DNA of 64,000 nt from positions 1 to 64,000 of the forward strand of contig JAOTYM010000004.1 of the NCBI GenBank assembly GCA_029861845.1, given 5' to 3'. The notes under the pieces were generated by a model. The model did no database searches. It was given only the letters and a program-made list of their open reading frames with translations, and was not told the origin of the DNA. The DNA is from Gammaproteobacteria bacterium. Its GTDB lineage: Bacteria; Pseudomonadota; Gammaproteobacteria; Acidiferrobacterales; SPGG2. Numbering within the stretch: the first letter of the stretch is position 1; every line of letters starts with the position of its first letter. A program made the position numbers and the translations under genes. Shown in pieces: positions 1 through 9,974 of this stretch.

Positions 1-1387
1 CATAACCGTCGGTAATGGTACGAACGACGGTCGTGAATTCATCAACGGTGAGTTCGCGATACGGGTAGGCACGGTGCAGCCGATTGTATAGTTCGGTTTC
101 AGACCATTCCTCACAAGCGACAGCGGCGACGATTTGTTGCGCCAGCACGTCGAGCGGTTTCTGTGGAATCTTCAAATGGTCGAGTTCGCCACGACGAACT
201 GCATCGAGCAGCGCCGCGCTCTCAACCAGTTCATCACGACTAAGCGGAAATAGTCTGCCTTTGGGCACGCGCGTCAACGAGTGCCCCGAACGCCCGACCC
301 GCTGTATCAAAGTTGCGATAGATCTCGTCGACCCAAGCTGGCAAACAAGATCGACATCACCAATATCGATACCAAGCTCAAGCGAGGCCGTAGCCACCAG
401 CGCCTGTAGCTCACCCAACCTCAAGCGCTGTTCAGCTGTAAATCGTTGTTCGCGAGCAAGGCTACCGTGATGCGACGTGATGTTCTGTTCGCCGATTCGC
501 TCGCTTAAGTGCCGTGTGACACGCTCGGCCATTCGGCGTGTGTTAACGAATATAAGCGTCGTGCGATGTTCGGCGATCAGGCCTGCGAGGCGATCATAGA
601 CTTCTCCCCATACTTCCTGCGACATGACCGCCTCGAGCGGCGAGTGGGGGATTTCTATCGCCAGATCTCGCTCGCGCACATGGCCGATATCGATAATGTT
701 GCACAATGGGTTGCCATCGTCGGTGGTTGCGTAGTTACCAACTAAGAAACGTGCGACCTCGTCGATCGGCCGCTGCGTCGCCGACAAACCTATTCGCACG
801 AGTTCCGGGCCGGCCAGCGCCTCAAGCCGTTCTAGTGACAGCGCCAGGTGAGAACCGCGTTTGCTGCCCGCAATCGCATGGATTTCGTCGACAATGACGC
901 TGCGGGTTGAGCGCAGAATGTTGCGTCCGCCCTCACTCGTTAACAGGATGTACAAGGACTCGGGGGTAGTAACAGTGATATGTGGCGGCCGTCGGCGCAT
1001 TGCCGCGCGTACCGATGCCGGCGTATCGCCGGTGCGTACTAGGGTACGGATGTCGATGTCAGTGCCAGAAAGCGCCTTTAATTCTTCCCTGATAGCCGCC
1101 AACGGCTGTTCCAGGTTGCGCTGAATGTCATTACTCAATGCCTTGAGCGGTGACACATAGAGCACCTGAGTTTCATCGGGTAGCGGGCCGACTTCTGCCT
1201 GGCGTACAAGATCATCGATGGCGGACAGAAAGGCCGCCAAGGTCTTGCCAGAACCTGTCGGCGCCGCGACGAGCGTATGCTGCCGAGCTCGAATTGCTGG
1301 CCACGCACGGATTTGACAGTCGGTGGGTGCTGCGAATGTGTTGTTAAACCAACGCTCGACGGCGGGATGGAAATGTTCTAGCGGCAT
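1..1387 (-). CDS. Lhr-like DEAD/DEAH-box ATP-dependent helicase, N-terminal part (C-terminus beyond window edge)
   Basis: Reverse-strand reading frame gives [18 protein letters not shown]...[21 protein letters not shown]...VIVDEIHAI...[11 protein letters not shown]...[18 protein letters not shown]...QRVGRSGH: Walker A, DEIH box and helicase C motifs. Runs off the left edge, so it is absent from the ORF track. Confidence 0.93.
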   Translation of the reverse strand, partial: MPLEHFHPAVERWFNNTFAAPTDCQIRAWPAIRARQHTLVAAPTGSGKTLAAFLSAIDDLVRQAEVGPLPDETQVLYVSPLKALSNDIQRNLEQPLAAIREELKALSGTDIDIRTLVRTGDTPASVRAAMRRRPPHITVTTPESLYILLTSEGGRNILRSTRSVIVDEIHAIAGSKRGSHLALSLERLEALAGPELVRIGLSATQRPIDEVARFLVGNYATTDDGNPLCNIIDIGHVRERDLAIEIPHSPLEAVMSQEVWGEVYDRLAGLIAEHRTTLIFVNTRRMAERVTRHLSERIGEQNITSHHGSLAREQRFTAEQRLRLGELQALVATASLELGIDIGDVDLVCQLGSTRSIATLIQRVGRSGHSLTRVPKGRLFPLSRDELVESAALLDAVRRGELDHLKIPQKPLDVLAQQIVAAVACEEWSETELYNRLHRAYPYRELTVDEFTTVVRTITDGY

Positions 1388-1492
1388 TTGGGCATAGTAA
1401 GCTACCGACCCGGACGCATGCAAAGCCCTCACCCACGGAGCGAATAGCCACTGGTGATATACTGGAAATCCCCACTGTAATCCGGGTTATCG

Positions 1493-1978
1493 ATGTCTGA
1501 AAAAACTGAAGCGGTGACGCTGCGGGAGGTAGTTAGCGATCAAGATGTAGCAACCGCGCGACGACTATTTAGCGAGTACGCCGAGTGGCTGGGTATTGAT
1601 TTAGGCTTTCAGTCGTTTGATGAAGAGCTCGCAAGTCTGCCCGCGCCCTATTGTCGACCTCTGGGTTTTATCCTGCTAGCCGAACATCGGAACGTTGTGG
1701 CAGGATGTATCGGCTTGCGACCCGTCGATCGGGACATTGGTGAGATTAAGCGATTATATGTTGTTCAGGCGCATCGCGGCCATGGAATCGGCAGGCGCAT
1801 GATCGAAGCCACGATTACAGAGTCAAAGAAGATAGGCTATGCACGCCTGCGTTTGGATACCCTTCCGGCCATGAAAACGGCGCAGCGCCTGTATGAGGAC
1901 TTGGGTTTTAAGTCGATAGCACCTTACTACCACAATCCTATCGAAGGTACTGAGTACTTAGAATTAACTTTAGATTGA
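1493..1978 (+). CDS. GNAT family N-acetyltransferase
   Basis: IKRLYVVQAHRGHGIGRRMIEATI acetyl-CoA binding motif and C-terminal LYEDLGFKSIAPY. Confidence 0.9.
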   Translation: MSEKTEAVTLREVVSDQDVATARRLFSEYAEWLGIDLGFQSFDEELASLPAPYCRPLGFILLAEHRNVVAGCIGLRPVDRDIGEIKRLYVVQAHRGHGIGRRMIEATITESKKIGYARLRLDTLPAMKTAQRLYEDLGFKSIAPYYHNPIEGTEYLELTLD

Positions 1979-2017
1979 CCCACGATCAACCTCGCAGTCA
2001 CGTAATGGAGGAATCTT

Positions 2018-2377
2018 TTGGAGGCACGCTTCCGCTCTACCGAGGACGTGTTTAACGATCACCTCGAGCTTGCCTATAGCGGTGATGTGGATACTGACGT
2101 CAGCCGTAATTTCGCTCATGATTGTGTATTGCTCACCAGTATTGGCGTATTTCGTGGCCACAAGGGTGTGCGTGAAGCGGCCGGTTTGTTGTTCGCAGAG
2201 TTACCGAATGCACGCTATGCGTATCGTACACGACTAGTGCATGACGAAATGGCGTTTTTGCAGTGGACCGCCATCGCCGATGGGGTTCGGGTCGACGATG
2301 GTGCGGATTCATTTCTCATTAGGGATGGGCTGATTCAAGTAATGACGTTTCACTACACCGTCATTCCAAATCCGTAA
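2018..2377 (+). CDS. SnoaL-like / NTF2-fold small protein
   Basis: 119-aa ORF with SnoaL-like pattern (ALLTSIGVFRGHKGVREAA...FLQWTAIADGVRVDDGADSFLIRDGLIQVMTFHYTV); TTG start with GGAGGA upstream. Confidence 0.65.
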   Translation: MEARFRSTEDVFNDHLELAYSGDVDTDVSRNFAHDCVLLTSIGVFRGHKGVREAAGLLFAELPNARYAYRTRLVHDEMAFLQWTAIADGVRVDDGADSFLIRDGLIQVMTFHYTVIPNP

Positions 2378-2407
2378 ACGGCCTTGAGTTTGTGGAGAGT
2401 AAATTTT

Positions 2408-3553
2408 ATGAATAAGCGTATCGAAACGAAGTTGGTCCACGGTGGCGAACCGAGGCCAAGAATAGCTGGATCGGTAAGTATACCAATATTTCAATCTTCT
2501 ACATTTGAGTACGCCGGCGAGGAAGGTTATCACGACATCAGGTACATACGACTTAATAACACCCCTAACCACCTTGCGCTCCATGAAAAACTGGCGGGGT
2601 TAGAAAACGGCGAGGCCGCCCTGGTCACTGCTAGTGGTATGGCGGCGATCTCGACCGCGCTTTTGTCGCTTCTTTCGTGCGGCGATCATTTGCTGGTACA
2701 GGACTGTCTCTATGGGGGTACACACGACCTGATAACAAAAGACTTTCCCGCTTTCGGAATAGAAGTGGATTTCGTCGACGGTAATGACCCCGGCAGTTGG
2801 CGAAAAAGACTAAAGCCGAATACCAAAGCATTCTATGTTGAGACAATATCTAATCCCCTGCTGCAGGTTACGGACTTGAAAGCAGTTGTTGGTTTCGCAA
2901 AGGAGCACAACCTCGTTTCACTGGTAGACAATACTTTCGCTAGCCCTATGAACTTCCGGCCGCCTGAGTGGGGTTTCGATCTCTCCTTGCACAGTTGTAC
3001 GAAATACCTGAATGGGCACAATGATATTGTCGCTGGAGGCGTCATCGGCCGAGCCCATTTGATCGAAAAAATTAAACATAGGCTTGATCATATGGGCGGT
3101 ACCCTCGATCCGCATACCTGTTACCTGCTTCATCGCGGTATCAAGACCTTGGCGGTAAGAATGAAGCATCAAAATGAGAGTGCGCTTGCTATCGCGAATT
3201 TTCTGCAGGCAAGTTCAACCGTTAAGAGGGTCAACTATCCGGGTCTTGCCAGCCATCCTCAGCACGGACGTGCGCAAGAATTATTTGATGGTTTCAGTGG
3301 TATGTTGAGTTTCGAGCTAGAGGGTGATGTGACGGATGCGGATCGTTTTATGCGGCGCACAACACTACCCATTGTCGCCCCGAGCTTGGGCGGGGTAGAG
3401 ACTCTGATTACGCGCCCGGCTACCACCTCACACGCCGGCCTATCGGCCGACGAACGACGACAGCTGGGGATCTCCGATAACCTGATTCGAGTGTCCGTAG
3501 GTATAGAAAATACCGAAGACCTTATTGAAGATCTTGAACGCGCCATGCGCTAG
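2408..3553 (+). CDS. Cys/Met metabolism PLP-dependent enzyme (cystathionine gamma-synthase/lyase family)
   Basis: FQSSTFEY..., VTASGMAAISTALLSLLSCGDHLLVQDCLYGGT, SLHSCTKYLNGHND (PLP lysine) motifs; ATG at 2408 preferred over track start 2384 (TTG). Confidence 0.93.
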   Translation: MNKRIETKLVHGGEPRPRIAGSVSIPIFQSSTFEYAGEEGYHDIRYIRLNNTPNHLALHEKLAGLENGEAALVTASGMAAISTALLSLLSCGDHLLVQDCLYGGTHDLITKDFPAFGIEVDFVDGNDPGSWRKRLKPNTKAFYVETISNPLLQVTDLKAVVGFAKEHNLVSLVDNTFASPMNFRPPEWGFDLSLHSCTKYLNGHNDIVAGGVIGRAHLIEKIKHRLDHMGGTLDPHTCYLLHRGIKTLAVRMKHQNESALAIANFLQASSTVKRVNYPGLASHPQHGRAQELFDGFSGMLSFELEGDVTDADRFMRRTTLPIVAPSLGGVETLITRPATTSHAGLSADERRQLGISDNLIRVSVGIENTEDLIEDLERAMR

Positions 3554-3581
3554 CCGGCGTTTAGTGGCCAAGGAATGCGGG

Positions 3582-3788
3582 CTATGCGTCCATGTCAGGG
3601 ATAAGTTTGCTTCTCAACCTCTCGATGTGATCCTTCAACTGCAGTTTGCGCTTCTTTAGGCGTCTCAGTTGTAGTTGATCCACGTATACATCTTGTGACA
3701 GTCGTGTGATCACATCGTGAAGGTCGCGATGCTCGATCTGTAGTTCCTTGATCGTTGCTTCCAGTGCTTTGGTGTCGTCGTACACCAT
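3582..3788 (-). CDS. YdcH/DUF465 family small helical protein
   Basis: 68 aa, ELQIEHRDLHDVITRLSQ...DQLQLRRLKKRKLQLKDHIERL resembles the DUF465 pattern. Confidence 0.75.
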   Translation of the reverse strand: MVYDDTKALEATIKELQIEHRDLHDVITRLSQDVYVDQLQLRRLKKRKLQLKDHIERLRSKLIPDMDA

Positions 3789-4027
3789 AACTGAGGCCTG
3801 AGCTACGCAGCTTACAGTATCATAGTCCCATCATTGGCTAGCGTCGAACCGAGCGGTCTGACCACCGATCAGTACTACGCCAGCGGGTTGAAGCCAAAAG
3901 AATCGCAGAATACGAGCCGGGCCGATAGAGCAAGCGGTGCACATCGTGTGAACGAAATGAGTCGGCCGCAAGGCCTTGCCCGTGTGCCGGACCTTGCCTA
4001 ATGCCGTACGCATAACAAACACGATTG

Positions 4028-4036
4028 TGGTATAAT
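4028..4036 (+). promoter_or_regulatory. Putative extended -10 promoter element (TGGTATAAT) upstream of the zinc-ribbon gene
   Basis: Exact TGnTATAAT; no clear TTGACA at optimal spacing. Confidence 0.5.
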
Positions 4037-4139
4037 CCGCGCCTTTTACGGCTCTTGCCGTGATCAGGGGTTGTGTCCGACTGATCATAGGGAATATCCG
4101 CTACTGATGGCCCGTTTCGTAGTTGCAAAGGAGACATCT

Positions 4140-4379
4140 ATGAGTAGAGTATTAGAGGGTACGCCGCCCTATGTCCGCGGGACCTTCCAGCAGACGTGCG
4201 GGTTTTGCGGGTGCGTGTTTAGCGTCAGAGTGCCTGGACGCATCGGTTACGAAGGCCCAGAAAACTATTATTGCCCGGAGTGTCATAAGAAGTTCCCGGT
4301 GAAGGCATCGGGCTCGCCGGGGGTTACGCTTATTTCCAAGCGGTGTGATGGCCGAAAGGCGAATTGTCCGAATCTCTAA
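4140..4379 (+). CDS. Small zinc-ribbon protein
   Basis: CGFCGC and CPEC cysteine pairs; ATG at 4140 with AAGGAGA upstream; track start 4071 probably too early. Confidence 0.6.
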   Translation: MSRVLEGTPPYVRGTFQQTCGFCGCVFSVRVPGRIGYEGPENYYCPECHKKFPVKASGSPGVTLISKRCDGRKANCPNL

Positions 4380-4408
4380 AGGTTCGAAATCTGCTACCGA
4401 TTTGTACT

Positions 4409-4432
4409 AAAGCCCGGCATCTGCCGGGCTTT
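4409..4432 (+). terminator. Intrinsic terminator-like hairpin
   Basis: AAAGCCCGGC-ATCT-GCCGGGCTTT perfect 10-bp stem between two genes. Confidence 0.75.
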
Positions 4433-4455
4433 CTGATTCAGCCAGTAAGAACGCC

Positions 4456-4881
4456 ATGATTCAAGTTACACGCAGCTTAGCGATCGATGAGAGTGAAATT
4501 CGGTTGCGATTTGTCCGTGCTTCGGGTCCAGGTGGACAGAAAGTAAACAAAGTGGCGACAGCAGTTCAACTACGTTTTGACGTCGCCAAATCGCCCGCGC
4601 TGCCCGATGGTGTTCGTCAGCGACTAATAAAATTGGCGGGCAGGCGGATCACCGGCGCCGGTATCCTCGTCATAGATGCTCGACGATTTCGGACGCAGGA
4701 ACGAAATCGCCAAGACGCGATCGATCGTCTAGTTGCCCTAATACGTCGGGCTATGCATCGGCCCAAAGCTCGCCGCAAGACGAGACCGTCAAAGGCCGCC
4801 AAGGCGCGGCGACTCACTGACAAACGTCAACGAGGCGAGGCCAAACAGTTGCGGCGAGCTGTTTCTGACGCAGACGCGTGA
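4456..4881 (+). CDS. arfB: Alternative ribosome-rescue factor ArfB/YaeJ (peptidyl-tRNA hydrolase)
   Basis: RASGPGGQKVNKVATAVQLRFDV GGQ motif plus basic C-terminal tail (RPKARRKTRPSKAAKARRLTDKRQRGEAK). Confidence 0.92.
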   Translation: MIQVTRSLAIDESEIRLRFVRASGPGGQKVNKVATAVQLRFDVAKSPALPDGVRQRLIKLAGRRITGAGILVIDARRFRTQERNRQDAIDRLVALIRRAMHRPKARRKTRPSKAAKARRLTDKRQRGEAKQLRRAVSDADA

Positions 4882-4979
4882 AACCTGGCACTATCAAGGG
4901 GATAGAAGGCGACCGGTGGGCCATTTTCATACTAAAATAGCTGTAGGCACCGCCCTGACGAGATCAAGGAGCCTATACG

Positions 4980-5387
4980 GTGGAGAAAAAATCAGCTCCA
5001 CGGAAGAAAGCGGGTAGCAAGCCCGATCGCGCCAAGCTCGACCGGCTGGTAGCTGAAGTAACGAAAGAGCGTACGGCGCGCGAACAGCGTTATCGCGAGC
5101 AAGCGCTGAAGATCTACCCTTGGGTGTGCACCCGATGTGGCCGGCAGTTCGATCGCGCTAACCTATTCGAGCTTACGGTGCACCACAAAGACCACGACCA
5201 CGACAACAACCCTGCCGATGGCAGTAATTGGGAACTGCTATGCCGTTACTGCCACGATAACGAGCACTCTCGCTATATTGATGAGCTTGCTGCTGATGGC
5301 CGTGTGATCACGCAAGACGGAGACGGGACGGCTACCCATAAGCCTTTTGCTGATCTTAAGAAGATGTTAAAGGCAGATGAGAAGTGA
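4980..5387 (+). CDS. yajD: YajD family HNH nuclease
   Basis: CTRCGRQFDRANLFELTVHHKDHDHDNNPADGSNWELLCRYCHDNEHSRY HNH/Zn motif. Confidence 0.88.
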   Translation: MEKKSAPRKKAGSKPDRAKLDRLVAEVTKERTAREQRYREQALKIYPWVCTRCGRQFDRANLFELTVHHKDHDHDNNPADGSNWELLCRYCHDNEHSRYIDELAADGRVITQDGDGTATHKPFADLKKMLKADEK

Positions 5388-5413
5388 TCGATGAACTGAT
5401 AGGTTTTGTGTCA

Positions 5414-6076
5414 TCAGTACATAGCGTTGACGATCAGTTCACGGGTGGGCCCGCGGTCTATTAGTTCTTGCCACAACGCATCGAGCTTCTTTTCAAACAC
5501 GCTGTGAGAATCGGCCCGCACCAGCAGCCAGTCACCGCGCAACAGTTCCCCTGCGAGCTGGCCTGGGGCCCAGCCGGCGTGACCGAAAAACATACGCAAC
5601 TCGTTTGTCTTCTTGCGTTGATTGAGCGCGCTCTCGAGGGCGTTTCGATCGGCGCTGTAATAGACATCCGCCATCACGTGCGACGATGCCTGCGGCGGCT
5701 CGCTGCTGCGAAGCAAGAAAACCAGCGTATTCAACCCCACGGGACCGCCAAAGAATACAGTATGTGTTCCATTCTTGGCGCCCTTCAGGTCGGGCAGCGC
5801 GTGCGACAACAGCATCTCGGTGGGACGGTTGATAATAACGCCCAACGTCCCTTTGTCGTTGTGTTCCAGTAGCAATACCACCGTACGCTGGAAACGCGGA
5901 TCACGCATCGTCGGATTGGCCACTAGAAATACACCCTTGTCTGGGGCAACGATTTGATCGGGTCCCGTATCTCGGTCCTTAGTGATCGCCAACAGGTTCG
6001 TGTCGGCATTAAGACTAGTCCAAGGCACCAGCACCACGAGCAACGCCACAACAATATTCAAGTCACGCCAAGCCAT
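5414..6076 (-). CDS. YqgE/AlgH (DUF179) family protein with N-terminal hydrophobic signal-like segment
   Basis: GVFLVANPTMRDPRFQRTVVLLLEHNDKGTLGVIINRPTE...FFGGPVGLNTLVFL; N-term MAWRDLNIVVALLVVLVPWTSLNA. Confidence 0.9.
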   Translation of the reverse strand: MAWRDLNIVVALLVVLVPWTSLNADTNLLAITKDRDTGPDQIVAPDKGVFLVANPTMRDPRFQRTVVLLLEHNDKGTLGVIINRPTEMLLSHALPDLKGAKNGTHTVFFGGPVGLNTLVFLLRSSEPPQASSHVMADVYYSADRNALESALNQRKKTNELRMFFGHAGWAPGQLAGELLRGDWLLVRADSHSVFEKKLDALWQELIDRGPTRELIVNAMY

Positions 6077-6207
6077 CTACCGCCCCCAGCATGTTCCGCT
6101 AGCATAATCCCGTGTTATCACATTATCTGCAACCGCGGTAGGCTGCGGAACCTGTAAGTGCTTGATCGGTCAGACCAATAATGCCACCTAGGGGGAGGAC
6201 TTGAGTA

Positions 6208-6780
6208 TTGCCATATAAACAGAAATTACTGATGGGCTTGTTGGTGGTGGCGGTCTTCGGGTTGGCGCTGACCATGGTATTTGTACCCCGGGTCAAGGCC
6301 TTTGACATCAGTGGTGCCCCGGCGGCACCCAATTTTACCCATCACAAGCCCAACGAGTGGATTAATTCAGCCCCACTGACCCTCACAGATCTCCGAGGTC
6401 AGGTCGTACTCTTGGACTTTTGGACCTTCGATTGCTGGAACTGTTACCGCTCCTTTCCGTGGCTAAAGTCTGTGGAAAAGCGGTTTGCGGATCAAGCGTT
6501 CACGGTCATCGGGGTACATACCCCCGAATTCGAACATGAGCGCGTGCGCGCAAACATTGTCAAAAAGGTTAAGAAATTCGAGCTCGATCACCCAGTTATG
6601 ATTGACAACGATTTTTCCTATTGGCGGGCCATGAATAATCGCTACTGGCCGACGTTTTATTTGATCGACAAACAGGGGCGAGTACGCGCCGCCTATATCG
6701 GCGAAACTCACAAAGACGATAAGCGGGCCAAAGCGATCGAGAATCGTATTATCGATCTGTTGGCGGAAGAATTTTCATGA
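6208..6780 (+). CDS. Membrane-anchored/secreted thioredoxin-like redoxin (TlpA/DipZ-type)
   Basis: LRGQVVLLDFWTFDCWNCYRSFPWLKSVEKRF...VIGVHTPEFEHER; CWNC active site; N-term TM segment; TTG start. Confidence 0.85.
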   Translation: MPYKQKLLMGLLVVAVFGLALTMVFVPRVKAFDISGAPAAPNFTHHKPNEWINSAPLTLTDLRGQVVLLDFWTFDCWNCYRSFPWLKSVEKRFADQAFTVIGVHTPEFEHERVRANIVKKVKKFELDHPVMIDNDFSYWRAMNNRYWPTFYLIDKQGRVRAAYIGETHKDDKRAKAIENRIIDLLAEEFS

Positions 6781-7233
6781 TGTCTGGGTGCTCAATTGCT
6801 CCCGGCATAATGAGGCTCAGTTAGATTGTCAGTGTGGCGGCGCTGTTTTTTCTTGCCTGACGGTTGTATCCAATTGTTACTGACTGTTTCGAATCTTCAC
6901 GGGGGGTTTCTGAATTACCCAGAACCTACGCGGCATGGTCGATGAATGTTGTGTATCGACGAGAACGGCCCCGTGTGCAAGCAAACCAAGCAATCCCGCG
7001 GTATTTGTTCTTGAATATTGAACCTATTAAATTCAATAGCTTGTAACGATACCCGGCCAGAATAAACGGCTATGGCGCGGCTACGCGTTACGGTGCGACG
7101 ATTTGCCAACGCACGGGACGATTGGCATGGCGCTTGCTGAGCATGGCGCGTGCCTCGCTATCGGCTGGGGCAACACTTTAAGGTCGGGTGGTAGTTAACC
7201 CACACTGCATAATCTTTCTAGGAGGACACAACT

Positions 7234-7341
7234 ATGTCTGATTCCAATCAGGAAGCATCGGCGGTCAAGGGCAGCAAAGCTTGGATGTTTCTCGTCGCTG
7301 CTTTCGCAATCCTGCTGGTGGCCGGATTCTTGACCGCCTAA
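7234..7341 (+). CDS. 35-aa single-transmembrane small protein (not in ORF track)
   Basis: ATG preceded by AGGAGGA; MSDSNQEASAVKGSKAWMFLVAAFAILLVAGFLTA; followed by a terminator hairpin. Confidence 0.7.
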   Translation: MSDSNQEASAVKGSKAWMFLVAAFAILLVAGFLTA

Positions 7342-7379
7342 TTTTTGGTCTCGGCTGCGCGGGCCGAGGCATGATCAAC

Positions 7380-7410
7380 AGAAAGGCGTGGCCTTTGGCC
7401 GCGCCTTTCT
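7380..7410 (+). terminator. Terminator-like hairpin downstream of the 35-aa ORF
   Basis: AGAAAGGCGTGGCC-TTT-GGCCGCGCCTTTCT, 14-bp stem with one G:T pair. Confidence 0.75.
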
Positions 7411-7474
7411 GTTGTAATCCACGACAAACGGACGTAGGTTGAAGGTTATTTAACACGCCCCTTGAGTAAATGTT

Positions 7475-8320
7475 GTGCGCTGGTCGCGTTATTTGCACGT
7501 GTTTTTCGACTGTGACTCGACGCTGACGACCGTCGAGGGAATCGATGTTTTGGCAACGAACGCCGGTCTAGGTGAGCGCGTTAAGGAGCTCACGCAGGCG
7601 GCGATGGATGGGCTTATCGATCTCGATGAGATCTATGGCGAGCGTCTGCAAGCGATCAACGCAACCCGTGGCGAGATAAGGGCACTTCGAGAGGTGTACA
7701 AGCGCCATGCGGTGGAGGATGCGGCTGCCGTGGTCAGTATGCTCATGAAACTTGGGCATCAGGTCTATATCATTAGCGGCGGCCTTTATGAACCGGTAAG
7801 GGAATTTGGCGTGTCTCTCGGTGTGCCGGTGGCACACATTCGGGCAGTGGGCGTCGACTATGATAAGTTGGCCGGCGAGTGGTGGCGTAGACGAGAAACC
7901 GGTATCGACCACAAAGACGACCGTTACCTTGATTATCGCAAAGGATCTCTGGCCGTCAGCGATGGTAAGGCCGATATAATAGGACAACTGCTTAGTGGCT
8001 GTTCTGGCCGTAGCCTGCTCGTTGGCGATGGCACCAGCGATTTGCGAGCCGCTCGTGCCGTCGACCTGTTTCTCGGGTATGGCGGGGTTGTGGTTCGCGC
8101 TGCTGTCGAGCGCGACGCGCCGGTTTTTATGCGTTGCCCCAGCCTGGCACCGGTGCTGGTATTGGCGGCGGGACCGGCGATGCTTTGCAAGCACGATCAC
8201 GCCAACCCTGAATTGGTGCGCAAGGCGGTCGAGCTCGTGACGTCTGGAGCGCTTGAATTTCGGGATGAACCGTTGCGAACCAAGTTTGAACGCGCATGGG
8301 CGGCTAACCATGGTCCCTAG
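7475..8320 (+). CDS. HAD-IB phosphatase, phosphoserine phosphatase-like
   Basis: VFFDCDSTLTTVEGID (DxDST), YIISGGLYEPV, LLVGDGTSDLRAA; located directly upstream of serA. Confidence 0.85.
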   Translation: MRWSRYLHVFFDCDSTLTTVEGIDVLATNAGLGERVKELTQAAMDGLIDLDEIYGERLQAINATRGEIRALREVYKRHAVEDAAAVVSMLMKLGHQVYIISGGLYEPVREFGVSLGVPVAHIRAVGVDYDKLAGEWWRRRETGIDHKDDRYLDYRKGSLAVSDGKADIIGQLLSGCSGRSLLVGDGTSDLRAARAVDLFLGYGGVVVRAAVERDAPVFMRCPSLAPVLVLAAGPAMLCKHDHANPELVRKAVELVTSGALEFRDEPLRTKFERAWAANHGP

Positions 8321-8363
8321 ATGAATGATCCGGTAACATAAACTTTAGGTTGACCGAACATCA

Positions 8364-9950
8364 ATGTTTCGAGTTCTGATAGCAGACAAGTTGGGAAAGG
8401 CAGGGTTGGATAGGATTCAATCCGCGCAAGATGTACGGGCTGATGTCAGGACCGGGCAGAGTAAGGCCGAGCTGCTTAAGATTATCGGCGATTACGATGC
8501 CATCATCGTTCGTAGTGCCACCAAACTGGACGCCGATTTGCTAGCAGCGGCTAAGCAGTTAAAAGTGGTCGGTCGGGCCGGTGTCGGTGTCGACAATGTC
8601 GACGTTAGAGCGGCCACCGCTCGCGGTGTGATAGTGATGAACACCCCAGAGGCCAACGCTATTGCGGCGGCAGAACAGGCTATGGCGCTAATGCTCGCCG
8701 CCAGTCGCTATACGGTTCAGTCACATTCACTGGTGAAAGAAGGCAAGTGGGATCGATCAGCGTTTACAGGGATTCAACTCTATCGGAAGAAGCTCGGACT
8801 TATTGGGTTCGGCCGCATAGCGCGGTTGGTGGCCACACGGGCGCAAGCGTTCGGCATGGAAGTGGTTGCCTTCGATCCTTATGTGTCGGAAGAGGTAGGT
8901 CAAGAAGTCGGGGTTACGCTTGTCGATCTCAACGAACTGTTCGAGCAGGCCGATTATATTTCACTGCACGCCAGTCAATCCCCGGAAACGGAACGGATTA
9001 TCAACGCCGACACCCTCAGTCGAGCAAAGGACGGGGTGATACTCGTTAACTCAGCCCGGGGTGCGCTGGTCGATGAGGCGGCATTGGCCGGGGCTCTCAA
9101 AAGCGGCAAGGTGCGCGCCGTCGGTACCGATGTCTACTCGAAGGAGCCGCCGACGCCTGACAATCCGCTCATCGGGCTGCCCAATGTTGTGCACACGCCG
9201 CATATTGGTGCGAGCACGGTAGAGGCACAACGCGACGTGTCGATAAAAATCGTCGATCAAGTGCTAGATGCGTTGCGCGGCGATGACTTTCGTAACAGCA
9301 TCAACGTGCCGTTTCAGGTAGGCCCGGATTACGCCACGGTGCTGCCGTATATGACGCTGGCAGAGAAGATTGGTGCGTTGCATTTTCACATGGCACCGGC
9401 ACCGATTCGCCGAGTCGAGGTGGAGCTGCGTGGCGAGGCGATCGAGGACATGACACGACCGGTGGCAGCCGCGCTGCTGAAAGGGCTGCTCGAAAGTTTC
9501 CTCGCCGATGTAGTCAACTACGTCAATGCACCGGTGCTGGCTGAGGAACACGGTATTGCCATCTCGCAGTCCAAGGGGCTTAGTGCGGCGGATTATGCTA
9601 ACGTCATTTCTTGCCGGGCGCACTGGAACGACGGCAATCGTGTCATAGCCGGCGTGTTGTTTGGTGGTCGACAGCCGCGCATCGTGCAGGTCAGTCACCA
9701 CCATCTGGATGCCGATCCTACGGGACCGCTGCTCATTATGTTAAATAAGGATGTGCCCGGTGTGATCGGGCAGGTGGGTACGATTCTTGGTGCCTACGAA
9801 GTAAACATCGGTGAGTGGCGCATGGGTCGTAACAGACCCGGTGAAGAGGCGTTATCTTTTATCAATCTCGACAGCGAGCCGCCGGCGGCGGCGCTGGATG
9901 CGCTTAACAAAGTTCCGGCCATCACCAAGCTTAAGTTCTTGCATCTTTAG
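8364..9950 (+). CDS. serA: D-3-phosphoglycerate dehydrogenase (long form with C-terminal ACT domain)
   Basis: KKLGLIGFGRIARLVATRAQAFGMEVVAFDPY, HTPHIGASTVEAQ, C-terminal LNKDVPGVIGQVGTILGAYEVNIGEWRMGR ACT region. Confidence 0.95.
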   Translation: MFRVLIADKLGKAGLDRIQSAQDVRADVRTGQSKAELLKIIGDYDAIIVRSATKLDADLLAAAKQLKVVGRAGVGVDNVDVRAATARGVIVMNTPEANAIAAAEQAMALMLAASRYTVQSHSLVKEGKWDRSAFTGIQLYRKKLGLIGFGRIARLVATRAQAFGMEVVAFDPYVSEEVGQEVGVTLVDLNELFEQADYISLHASQSPETERIINADTLSRAKDGVILVNSARGALVDEAALAGALKSGKVRAVGTDVYSKEPPTPDNPLIGLPNVVHTPHIGASTVEAQRDVSIKIVDQVLDALRGDDFRNSINVPFQVGPDYATVLPYMTLAEKIGALHFHMAPAPIRRVEVELRGEAIEDMTRPVAAALLKGLLESFLADVVNYVNAPVLAEEHGIAISQSKGLSAADYANVISCRAHWNDGNRVIAGVLFGGRQPRIVQVSHHHLDADPTGPLLIMLNKDVPGVIGQVGTILGAYEVNIGEWRMGRNRPGEEALSFINLDSEPPAAALDALNKVPAITKLKFLHL

Positions 9951-9974
9951 ATTATCGGCCCTGCTGGGTCTGGG

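Noticed and set aside
84-1347. Several + strand ORFs (84-470, 509-745, 706-897, 861-1124, 1150-1347)
   Set aside because: All are antisense fragments of the truncated Lhr-like helicase on the minus strand.
7568-8311. 247-aa minus-strand ORF
   Set aside because: Fully antisense to the convincing HAD phosphatase; composition looks like frame shadow and no motif is present.
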